A stretch of 6,804 bases of DNA from Actinomycetales bacterium (lineage in GTDB: Bacteria; Actinomycetota; Actinomycetes; Mycobacteriales; Mycobacteriaceae), in NCBI GenBank assembly GCA_012838715.1, contig DUOR01000180.1, forward strand, positions 1-6,804. The letters run 5' to 3'. Below the pieces are notes generated by a model. It searched no databases, was not told where the DNA came from, and saw only the letters and a list, made by a program, of their open reading frames with translations. Of this stretch, positions 1 through 6,804 are shown one piece after another. The translations under genes were made by a program, and so were the position numbers. Numbering within the stretch: the stretch's first letter is position 1; each line of letters starts with the position of its first letter.

Positions 1-67
1 CGGCGGCGATCATGCCGCCGTCCCCGGCGATCCCATTCCCGGCGCGGAGCAGGGTTACGTCGAACCG

Positions 68-955
68 GTGCGCCGCGAGCGGGAGGAGCCGCCGCTGGTG
101 GAGCGGACGCTCCGCGACGGTTCGGTGACGCCGATGGCCATCTACCGGCCGAAGGGCGACCCGAAGGCCATCGTCGTGCTGTTCCCGGGCTTCGGCATGG
201 GCGCGCGCTACTACTGGCCGATGGCCCAGGAACTCCGGGATCGCGGGTACGCGGTGCTGGTCAGCGAGTTGCGCGGGCAGGGCGGGCAGACGGCCCGAGC
301 GACGCGGAAGAGCCGGTGGGGCTACCACGATCTCGCGTCCGTCGATTTCCCGGCCGCGGTCGCCGAGGCGCGCGCCCAGTTCGAGAAGGACGGGGAGCGC
401 CTGCCGCTGTACCTTATGTGCCATTCGATGGGCGGCCAGATCGGCGGCCTTTACCTGGCCCGCCCGGAGGCCGACGTCGACGGCATGATCACCATCGGTT
501 CCGGAACGCCGCATTACATCCGCTTCGAGGGCAAGGAGTTCGTGCGCCTGTGCTGGGGCGGCCCGGTGATGTGGGTGGTGGCGACGCTGCTCGGTTACTG
601 GCCGGCGGGCCCGTGGGACTTGGCGCGCTACGGGCGCCAGTCGGGCCGCCACGTGCGGGAATGGGCTATGTTCGCCCGCAACGGCCGCCTGCGCCCGCGC
701 AACGCGGACGTGAATTACGAGCGTTTGACCACGCGCGTCACCACGCCGGTGCTCATGCTCAGCTGCGACGGCGACCGGGACTGCACCCCGGCGTCGGCCA
801 TCGACCTGGCGTCGCGCCTGCCGCGGGCGGCCCGCTACGAGTTCATCGACGAGCGCCTCGGCCACAACCGTTGGGCGCGCGAGCCGGAGGCCGTCTGCGA
901 TCGCCTCGATCGGTGGCTCACCGAGCTTTCCGACGACGCCACCATCTGGCCCTGA
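68..955 (+). CDS. alpha/beta hydrolase, COG4757-like (5' end uncertain, possibly partial)
   Basis: Predicted soluble serine hydrolase of the alpha/beta fold; substrate unknown. Counting from the GTG at 68 (295 aa), the oxyanion-hole segment FPGFG is at 39-43. The nucleophile elbow is CHSMGG with Ser120, a G-x-S-x-G variant with Cys first. The acid is in DGDRD (Asp236 or Asp238), and the catalytic His is His266 in LGHNRW. The segment YWPMAQELRDRGYAVLVSELRGQG and a WGPVMW-like stretch recall the COG4757 group of predicted hydrolases. The start is not settled. The nearest AGGG (51-54) is 13 nt before the GTG, which is long, and the frame stays open back to base 2 with no ATG, GTG, TTG or CTG. 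The true start may therefore be upstream of the window. The stop is 15 bp from the stop of the convergent Fic/Doc-like gene, and I see no terminator between them. Fold is confident; function is not. Confidence 0.85.
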   Translation: MRREREEPPLVERTLRDGSVTPMAIYRPKGDPKAIVVLFPGFGMGARYYWPMAQELRDRGYAVLVSELRGQGGQTARATRKSRWGYHDLASVDFPAAVAEARAQFEKDGERLPLYLMCHSMGGQIGGLYLARPEADVDGMITIGSGTPHYIRFEGKEFVRLCWGGPVMWVVATLLGYWPAGPWDLARYGRQSGRHVREWAMFARNGRLRPRNADVNYERLTTRVTTPVLMLSCDGDRDCTPASAIDLASRLPRAARYEFIDERLGHNRWAREPEAVCDRLDRWLTELSDDATIWP

Positions 956-970
956 CGGCCACCCGCCCGG

Positions 971-1339
971 TCAATCCGCGTACCGGTCGGCCAGTTCCGC
1001 CGGGACCGTGATCCCCGCGATGCGGGCGACGGTGCCCGGCCGCGCGTCGGCACCGGCCAGCCGCAGGTGGACGGTGGCCGCGAGGAAAGCCAGGGCGTCG
1101 TTGCCGTGATCGAGTGGCCGCAGCCGGCGGATCGTCCTGGCCATGGCCTCCGCGGCGTCGGCGGGGGAGCGGTGCAGTTCCACGCCCGCGATGGAGGCCT
1201 CGACGGCCCCGGCCGCCGCGGCCAGCGCCCAGGGCCGGGCGATCCGGGCGCCGGCGAATTCGGGGAGGGATTCCGCCAGCACGTCGACCAGCGCCACCAG
1301 TCCCTCCGCGGTGACGGAGGAGATGACCGGGGCCGTCAC
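971..1339 (-). CDS. Fic/Doc-like protein with eroded active-site motif (putative toxin of a type II TA pair)
   Basis: 122 aa, GTG start. Its first four bases form GTGA with the antitoxin stop, so translation is probably coupled. Residues 64-95 (EAMARTIRRLRPLDHGNDALAFLAATVHLRLAG, described here in pieces) align by eye with the Doc core, whose usual pattern is LLHSLARNHPLVDGNKR followed by a helix ending in FLRLNG. Here the HPFxxGNxR motif reads RPLDHGNDA: catalytic His becomes Arg74, the acidic residue becomes His78, and the phosphate-binding Lys/Arg become Asp81 and Ala82. Pro75, Gly79, Asn80 and the following helix are kept. Doc proteins of this type are usually about 120-130 aa and sit behind a ribbon-helix-helix antitoxin, as here. 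It is either a catalytically dead Fic fold with a new role or a decaying toxin; the frame is intact and base use resembles its neighbours. Family assignment is by motif reading only. Confidence 0.7.
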   Translation of the reverse strand: MTAPVISSVTAEGLVALVDVLAESLPEFAGARIARPWALAAAAGAVEASIAGVELHRSPADAAEAMARTIRRLRPLDHGNDALAFLAATVHLRLAGADARPGTVARIAGITVPAELADRYAD

Positions 1340-1539
1340 CGGGACAGCCTCCGCAGCAGCGCCGCGTGCCCCTCGACGGTCTCGGCCGCCAGCCGGCGCA
1401 CTTCCGCGTCGCGCACCGATCGTGCGGCCGCGTCCACGATGGCCCGCCGGGCCGCCTCCTGCTTGGACGTCCCCCGGGTCGCCGCGAGCAACGTCAGCGC
1501 CCGATCCTCGGCCGGGGTCAACCGCAATGTCATCGCCAT
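1336..1539 (-). CDS. ribbon-helix-helix antitoxin (CopG/Arc type) of the Fic/Doc-like pair
   Basis: 67 aa. The N-terminus MAMTLRLTPAEDRALTLLA is the usual beta-strand (residues 3-7, MTLRL) plus first helix (about 9-21) of an RHH DNA-binding domain. Helix B is about 24-37 (TSKQEAARRAIVDA). The C-terminal 30 residues would be the toxin-binding tail. The same 'MAMTLRL...A...LLA' start is characteristic of actinobacterial antitoxins paired with death-on-curing (Doc) toxins. I chose the ATG at 1539; the longer open frame to 1641 adds a leader that is not RHH-like and runs through the operator. A second ATG at 1533 is possible. No good Shine-Dalgarno is visible, but a TATCGT hexamer (1551-1546, minus strand) ends 6 nt before the ATG, suggesting a leaderless transcript. 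It likely represses its own operon through the palindrome at 1570-1588. It overlaps the next gene by 4 bp. Confidence 0.8.
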   Translation of the reverse strand: MAMTLRLTPAEDRALTLLAATRGTSKQEAARRAIVDAAARSVRDAEVRRLAAETVEGHAALLRRLSR

Positions 1540-1545
1540 GCGCCC

Positions 1546-1551
1546 ACGATA
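1546..1551 (-). promoter_or_regulatory. candidate -10 element of the antitoxin gene (leaderless spacing)
   Basis: TATCGT on the minus strand fits the TAnnnT pattern of corynebacterial -10 elements. It is followed by six bases and then the ATG at 1539, so transcription would start at or next to the start codon. No convincing -35 hexamer is visible; the position is occupied by the palindrome arm. Confidence 0.35.
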
Positions 1552-1569
1552 AACCACGCAGACCCCAAG

Positions 1570-1588
1570 TGATACCGGAATGGTATCA
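1570..1588 (-). promoter_or_regulatory. palindromic operator, probable autoregulatory site of the TA operon
   Basis: Perfect inverted repeat TGATACC-GGAAT-GGTATCA with 7-bp arms and a 5-bp centre, 30 bp upstream of the antitoxin ATG. RHH antitoxins usually bind short palindromes over their own promoter, so this is the obvious operator. It covers the -35 region of the putative promoter whose -10 is TATCGT at 1551-1546. It could also affect the divergent gyrA side, but the gyrA -10 candidates are more than 60 bp away. The repeat is seen directly; the binding protein is inferred. Confidence 0.6.
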
Positions 1589-1643
1589 ACCGGGAGGCCG
1601 ACACCGTCGGAAAGCGGCCCTGCACGGTCCGTACGGGGCATGA

Positions 1644-1671
1644 GGGGGAGTACAGTGGGGGGAGTAAAGTT
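1644..1671 (+). repeat. 14-bp tandem direct repeat with two -10-like hexamers, gyrA promoter region
   Basis: Two adjacent 14-bp units, 1644-1657 and 1658-1671, match at 12 of 14 positions. The shared core is GGGGGAGTAnAGT. Each unit ends in a TAnnnT hexamer: TACAGT at 1651-1656 and TAAAGT at 1665-1670. Either could be the gyrA -10 element, giving starts near 1663 and 1677. No clear -35 element precedes either one, which is common in corynebacterial promoters. The perfect 8-bp palindrome CCGTACGG at 1629-1636 lies where a -35 for the first would be. Confidence 0.45.
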
Positions 1672-1700
1672 CAGCTCGCGGAAACTACGGAGGTATCTGA

Positions 1701-4292
<2,592 letters not shown>

Positions 4293-4295
4293 GCC

Positions 4296-4628
4296 ATGGC
4301 CGGTAAGCGGGTGCTGCTGCGCAGGATCAGTCCCTGGACGATGCTGCGGATCTCCGCCGCCATCAGCGTCATCGGGTTCCTCGCCTGGATGATCGCCGTG
4401 GCGCTGCTGTACCTGGTGTTCCAGGGCATGGGGTTCCTCGACCGCTTCGATGAGCTCCTCGGCGGGGACTCCGGCCTGACCACGGGCTGGGTCTTCGCCG
4501 CCGGCGCCGTCGTCGGCCTCGTGTGGGCCCTCGTGGTCACGGCGCTGGCCACCATCGGCGCCATCGTCTACAACGCCTGTTCGGATCTGGTGGGCGGCCT
4601 CGGCGTCACCCTCTCCGATCTGGACTGA
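4296..4628 (+). CDS. DUF3566 family transmembrane protein
   Basis: 110 aa. Two hydrophobic helices at about 18-42 and 63-92 are joined by a short acidic loop (FLDRFDELLGGDSG). A basic N-terminus (MAGKRVLLRR) suggests it faces the cytoplasm, putting both ends inside. The motif RRISPWTMLRIS before helix 1 and the closing NACSDLVGGLGVTLSDLD are typical of the family that follows gyrA throughout Actinobacteria (M. tuberculosis Rv0007). Mycobacterial members carry a long low-complexity N-terminal extension; this one has none, as in corynebacteria. Its biochemical role is unknown. Placement in an operon with gyrA is seen here; a link to gyrase function is not shown. Family assignment is fairly sure. 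Confidence 0.9.
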   Translation: MAGKRVLLRRISPWTMLRISAAISVIGFLAWMIAVALLYLVFQGMGFLDRFDELLGGDSGLTTGWVFAAGAVVGLVWALVVTALATIGAIVYNACSDLVGGLGVTLSDLD

Positions 4629-4650
4629 CCCGCGGGCGCCGCACCGGCCC

Positions 4651-4691
4651 GTCGGAAAGCACTGCGGCAGCGTTCGCGGGTGTTTTCCGAC
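4651..4691 (+). terminator. long inverted repeat after the gyrA-DUF3566 operon, possible terminator
   Basis: Arms 4651-4662 (GTCGGAAAGCAC) and 4680-4691 (GTGTTTTCCGAC) pair over 12 bp with one G-U pair and a 17-nt loop. It lies 23 bp after the DUF3566 stop. No U-run follows on either strand, so it is not a classical intrinsic terminator. It may be a 3'-end stabiliser, a factor-dependent terminator, or a protein-binding site upstream of the tRNA promoter. Confidence 0.45.
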
Positions 4692-4739
4692 GACGGTTGC
4701 ACGGCCACCCGGAAATAGTCGCTGACCAGCCGATTTGTA

Positions 4740-4768
4740 TTAACATCGGCATCCGGGTTAAGTTATAT
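4740..4768 (+). promoter_or_regulatory. promoter of tRNA-Ile
   Basis: TTAACA at 4740-4745 (one mismatch to TTGACA), a 17-bp spacer, and TTATAT at 4763-4768 (or TATATC one base later). The predicted start is near 4775, only a few bases before the mature tRNA 5' end at 4779. The bases between -10 and start (CCCGG) are GC-rich, as in stringently controlled stable-RNA promoters. This AT-rich stretch stands out in a GC-rich region. Short inverted repeats CCGAT/ATCGG (4730-4749) and CCGGG/CCCGG (4753-4773) flank the two boxes. Confidence 0.6.
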
Positions 4769-4778
4769 CCCGGTTCAC

Positions 4779-4855
4779 GGGCCTATAGCTCAGGCGGTTA
4801 GAGCGCTTCGCTGATAACGAAGAGGTCGGAGGTTCAAGTCCTCCTAGGCCCACCA
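4779..4855 (+). tRNA. tRNA-Ile (GAT anticodon)
   Basis: Full cloverleaf. The acceptor stem is GGGCCTA/TAGGCCC and the D arm is GCTC/GAGC. The anticodon stem is CTTCG/CGAAG with loop CTGATAA, anticodon GAT at 4813-4815. The T arm is GGAGG/CCTCC with loop TTCAAGT. The discriminator A is at 4852 and CCA is encoded at 4853-4855 (74 nt without CCA). It reads AUC and AUU. It is the first of the tRNA-Ile/tRNA-Ala pair downstream of gyrA. Confidence 0.97.
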
Positions 4856-4863
4856 CGAACAGG

Positions 4864-4913
4864 CCCCGTGCCGACGAAGGCGAAAGTCTGGTCGGCACGG
4901 GGTTTCCTGTATT
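4864..4913 (+). terminator. intrinsic terminator between tRNA-Ile and tRNA-Ala
   Basis: A perfect 12-bp stem, CCCCGTGCCGAC (4864-4875) with GTCGGCACGGGG (4891-4902), and a 15-nt loop. It is followed by the T-rich tail TTTCCTGTATTT. It starts 9 nt after the CCA of tRNA-Ile and ends about 10 nt before tRNA-Ala. It should terminate much of the tRNA-Ile transcript. Confidence 0.75.
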
Positions 4914-4922
4914 TCGTGCACC

Positions 4923-4995
4923 GGGGCATTAGCTCAATTGGTAGAGCACCACCTTTGCAAGGTGGGGGTCAGGAGTTCGATTCTCCTATGCTCCA
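4923..4995 (+). tRNA. tRNA-Ala (TGC anticodon)
   Basis: Full 73-nt cloverleaf. The acceptor stem GGGGCAT/ATGCTCC has one G-U pair at position 3, unlike the G3-U70 pair being absent in other tRNAs: it is the alanine identity element. The D arm is GCTC/GAGC. The anticodon stem is CCACC/GGTGG with loop TTTGCAA, anticodon TGC at 4956-4958. The T arm is AGGAG/CTCCT and the discriminator is A4995. The next bases are CCC, so CCA is not encoded and must be added by tRNA nucleotidyltransferase. No clear promoter of its own is visible behind the upstream terminator. Confidence 0.97.
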
Positions 4996-5005
4996 CCCGA
5001 TGCGA

Positions 5006-5039
5006 AAGCGACCCCCGTCCACTCGGACGGGGGTCGCTT
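5006..5039. terminator. strong bidirectional terminator between tRNA-Ala and the convergent membrane-protein gene
   Basis: A perfect 15-bp stem, AAGCGACCCCCGTCC (5006-5020) with GGACGGGGGTCGCTT (5025-5039), closed by the tetraloop ACTC. It lies 10 bp after tRNA-Ala and 34 bp from the stop of the convergent minus-strand gene. The arms end in AA/TT, so a short U-run follows on either strand. It most likely ends both transcripts. Confidence 0.8.
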
Positions 5040-5073
5040 CACGTTTGCACCGGGGTGGCGCGGGGGAGTGGCC

Positions 5074-6090
5074 CTACTTCTTGGCCTGGCCCGGCTTCGG
5101 CGCCTTGGTCTCCGGGGCCTTGACCTCGGACTGCAGCTTCACCTCGTTGGGCTCGACGTCGCCGTCGACGTCACCCTCCTTGGCGATCTCGGCGGCGGAC
5201 TCGTCGGCCTTGTCGGCGGCGGTCTCGGCCGGCTCGTCGGTGGCCTCGGCCTGCTTCTCGCCGGCCTTGGCGGCCTTCTCCTCGGCGGCCTTGGCGTCCT
5301 GGGTCTTGCGCTCGGCCTCGCCGCGGGCCTCGGCGGCCTTCGCCTGCGCGTCCCGCTTCTCCCCGGCGTCGTCGGCCTGCGCGGCCTTCTTCTCGAGGTC
5401 GTCGGCGCGCTTGTCGGCGGCGTCGGCCTGGGCGCCGGCGGTGGTGGCGGCGGAGGCCTCCTTGACCTCCTCGGCCTTGCCGGTGGCGGCGTCCTTCAGG
5501 TCGGCGGCCTTCTGCTTCACCGGGGTGGTGTCCACCGGCAGCTTGTCGCCCTTGCGCATCTTGGCCGCGACGAACGCGGCGACGGCGGCGACGACCGCGA
5601 AGATGATGGAGGCGGTGGCGATGCGGCCGGCCTTCGTGCGCTGGGCCTCCTTGCCGGACAGCTTGTCCGCGGTGCGCTGGACCTTCTTCTCCAGTTCCTT
5701 GCGGGTGGCCTTGGCGTTGCGGGTGGCCTGCTTGCGGGCCTTCTTCGCCTCGCGGCGGGCCTTGCACTTGTTCTTCTTCATGGACTTCTCCGCCTTCTTG
5801 CGGTTCTTCTTGCCGGACTTGCGCAGCTCCTCCACTCCCTCGACTGCCCGGTCGCGCAGGTCGGCCGCGCCGGCGGTGGCGTCGGCGGTCAGCGTCTGCA
5901 GCTGGTCGCGGGCGGCGTCGGTGGCCTCGCCGGCGGTCTTGCCGGCTTCCTTGGCGCGCTTCGCGGCGAGCTTCCGGGCGTCCTGCATGGTGTCGTACAT
6001 TTCTGCGGCCTTCCTGTCGCGGTAATCGGCGTAAGTGTCGTACGCGGACTTGGCGCCCTTCAGGGCCAGCGACAGTGTGCTGGGGTACAT
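5074..6090 (-). CDS. Lys/Ala-rich single-pass membrane protein at the cwsA locus
   Basis: 338 aa, function not recognised from sequence alone. From the ATG at 6090 (AGGAG 11 nt upstream), residues 1-90 are a charged helical region beginning MYPSTLSLALKGAKSAYD. Residues 94-120 are a very basic patch (KKNRKKAEKSMKKNK and on) with one Cys. One membrane helix spans about 155-177 (GRIATASIIFAVVAAVAAFVAAKM). Residues 180-305 form an Ala/Lys/Glu/Asp-rich segment likely to be helical or coiled coil, and the last 40 residues are Pro/Lys/Glu-rich. There is no signal peptide. An extension to the ATG at 6117 or the start at 6162 is open but has poorer start context. Its place and strand match M. tuberculosis Rv0008c (CwsA, 145 aa, a cell-wall/division protein reported to bind Wag31 and CrgA), which also has a helical N-terminus and one membrane helix. 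Homology is an inference from position and architecture; the C-terminal part here is far longer. Confidence 0.8.
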   Translation of the reverse strand: MYPSTLSLALKGAKSAYDTYADYRDRKAAEMYDTMQDARKLAAKRAKEAGKTAGEATDAARDQLQTLTADATAGAADLRDRAVEGVEELRKSGKKNRKKAEKSMKKNKCKARREAKKARKQATRNAKATRKELEKKVQRTADKLSGKEAQRTKAGRIATASIIFAVVAAVAAFVAAKMRKGDKLPVDTTPVKQKAADLKDAATGKAEEVKEASAATTAGAQADAADKRADDLEKKAAQADDAGEKRDAQAKAAEARGEAERKTQDAKAAEEKAAKAGEKQAEATDEPAETAADKADESAAEIAKEGDVDGDVEPNEVKLQSEVKAPETKAPKPGQAKK

Positions 6091-6193
6091 GGTGCGGTGC
6101 GCTCCTCGTCTGTTCATTGGTGACTGTCGGTAACCGGCCCGACTGGCGGGCACGGCGTTCACTTTCCAGGGTATGCGTTTTACGGCCGGGCCG

Positions 6194-6223
6194 TTGTCCG
6201 CTTCCCGGAATCGCCGGTACTGT
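6194..6223 (+). promoter_or_regulatory. ppiA promoter, leaderless spacing
   Basis: TTGTCC (6194-6199), an 18-bp spacer, and TACTGT (6218-6223) in the context GGTACTGTTG, which fits the corynebacterial gnTAnnnTng -10 pattern. The -10 ends 7 nt before the GTG at 6231, so the transcript should begin at the start codon. No well-spaced Shine-Dalgarno is present. Confidence 0.55.
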
Positions 6224-6230
6224 TGACGGG

Positions 6231-6767
6231 GTGACTATCAAGACCGCCACCGCCATCATCCACACCAACCACGGTGACATCCGCATCGATCTCTTCGGCA
6301 ACCATGCGCCGGAGACCGTGGACAACTTCGTCGGCCTCGCCGAGGGCACCAAGGAGTACCAGGGCCCCAACGCGTCCGGCAAGGACTCGGGCCCGTTCTA
6401 CGACGAGGCCGTGTTCCACCGCATCATCGCCGGCTTCATGATCCAGGGCGGCGACCCGTTGGGCACCGGTACCGGTGGCCCGGGCTACGACTTCGACGAC
6501 GAGATCCACCCGGAGCTCCAGTTCGACCGTCCGTACCTGCTCGCCATGGCGAACGCCGGCAAGCGCGGCGGCCGCGGCACCAACGGTTCGCAGTTCTTCA
6601 TCACCGTCGTGCCGACCCCGCACCTCAACGGCAACCACACCATCTTCGGCGAGGTCGCCGACGAGGATTCGCGCAAGGTCGTCGACGAGCTGGGCCGCGT
6701 GGCCACCGACCACTGGGACCGCCCGCTGGAGCCGGTCGTCATCACCTCGATCGACATCGAGAAGTAA
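6231..6767 (+). CDS. ppiA: peptidyl-prolyl cis-trans isomerase, cyclophilin type
   Basis: Cytoplasmic cyclophilin (EC 5.2.1.8), which speeds cis-trans isomerisation of Xaa-Pro bonds. 178 aa, a single cyclophilin domain, no signal peptide or membrane helix. The start is the GTG at 6231 (MTIKTATAIIHTNHG); the open frame further upstream lacks cyclophilin-like sequence and includes the promoter. Active-site residues are visible. Arg64 (Arg55 of human CypA) is in FHRIIAGFMIQGGDP, with Phe69, Met70 and Gln72 following. GTNGSQFFIT is at 116-124, with Phe122 or Phe123 in the proline pocket. LNGNHTIFGEV at 132-142 contains His136. The position of CypA Trp121 is His131, as in many bacterial cyclophilins, which predicts weak cyclosporin binding. 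The gene follows the gyrA-tRNA block as in M. tuberculosis (Rv0009) and is divergent from the membrane-protein gene, with 140 bp between starts. Confidence 0.96.
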   Translation: MTIKTATAIIHTNHGDIRIDLFGNHAPETVDNFVGLAEGTKEYQGPNASGKDSGPFYDEAVFHRIIAGFMIQGGDPLGTGTGGPGYDFDDEIHPELQFDRPYLLAMANAGKRGGRGTNGSQFFITVVPTPHLNGNHTIFGEVADEDSRKVVDELGRVATDHWDRPLEPVVITSIDIEK

Positions 6768-6775
6768 ACCAACGC

Positions 6776-6794
6776 CCCGGCCGCACGGGCCGGG
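6776..6794 (+). terminator. possible terminator of ppiA
   Basis: A GC-only stem, CCCGGCC (6776-6782) with GGCCGGG (6788-6794), and a 5-nt loop, 9 bp after the ppiA stop. No T-run follows within the 10 bases that remain in the window, so this is tentative. Confidence 0.45.
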
Positions 6795-6804
6795 CACGTC
6801 AGCC

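Noticed and set aside
1606..1615. The 10-mer GTCGGAAAGC occurs both here (gyrA leader) and at 4651-4660
   Set aside because: A single shared 10-mer in a GC-rich window is weak evidence, and only the second copy is part of an inverted repeat.
1540..1641. A 34-residue N-terminal extension of the antitoxin
   Set aside because: It has no RHH-like sequence and contains the palindromic operator. The ATG at 1539 matches the usual family N-terminus.
4868..6025. A long plus-strand open frame (385 codons) covering tRNA-Ala and the antisense of the membrane protein gene
   Set aside because: It runs through a tRNA and two terminators, and its Ser/Ala-rich translation is the complement of Ala/Lys/Glu codons. 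The minus-strand gene has a plausible start and a membrane helix.
5171..6382. A 403-codon minus-strand frame spanning the ppiA promoter and the membrane protein gene
   Set aside because: It is an Arg/Gly-rich out-of-frame shadow that would begin inside ppiA.

Overview
The window is a high-GC actinobacterial chromosome segment. It most likely comes from Corynebacterium or a close mycolate-containing relative. The reasons are the strong G/C preference at third codon positions, frequent GTG starts, a gyrA product typical of the group, and the order gyrA - small DUF3566 membrane protein - tRNA-Ile - tRNA-Ala - minus-strand single-pass membrane protein - ppiA. From memory, that is the order of Mycobacterium tuberculosis Rv0006, Rv0007, ileT, alaT, Rv0008c (cwsA) and Rv0009 (ppiA), near the replication origin. 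The genus is an inference; no database was searched.

Layout. Bases 1-955 hold a plus-strand alpha/beta hydrolase whose 5' end may lie outside the window. Convergent to it (971-1539, minus strand) is a two-gene cassette. A small ribbon-helix-helix antitoxin is followed, through a GTGA stop/start overlap, by a Fic/Doc-like protein whose active-site motif is eroded. A perfect 7+7 bp palindrome lies just upstream of the antitoxin. Bases 1590-1700 are the gyrA leader, with a 14-bp tandem repeat carrying two -10-like hexamers. gyrA (1701-4292) and the DUF3566 gene (4296-4628) are a tight pair, and the last gyrA codons serve as the ribosome binding site of the second gene.

Bases 4629-5060 hold a long inverted repeat, a good stable-RNA promoter, tRNA-Ile(GAT), an intrinsic terminator, tRNA-Ala(TGC), and a very strong terminator usable from both sides. 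On the minus strand, 5074-6090 encodes a Lys/Ala-rich protein with one membrane helix, at the position of mycobacterial cwsA. Divergent from it is a cytoplasmic cyclophilin, ppiA (6231-6767), with a promoter spaced for a leaderless mRNA. A GC hairpin follows at the window end.

How the genes relate. Most of the window is housekeeping: DNA topology (GyrA), translation (two tRNAs), protein folding (PpiA) and probably envelope or division (the DUF3566 and CwsA-position proteins). The accessory element is the Fic/Doc-like cassette between the hydrolase and gyrA. It is the best candidate for unusual biology: the reading frame and operon structure are intact, but the catalytic His and the anion-binding residues appear to be replaced.
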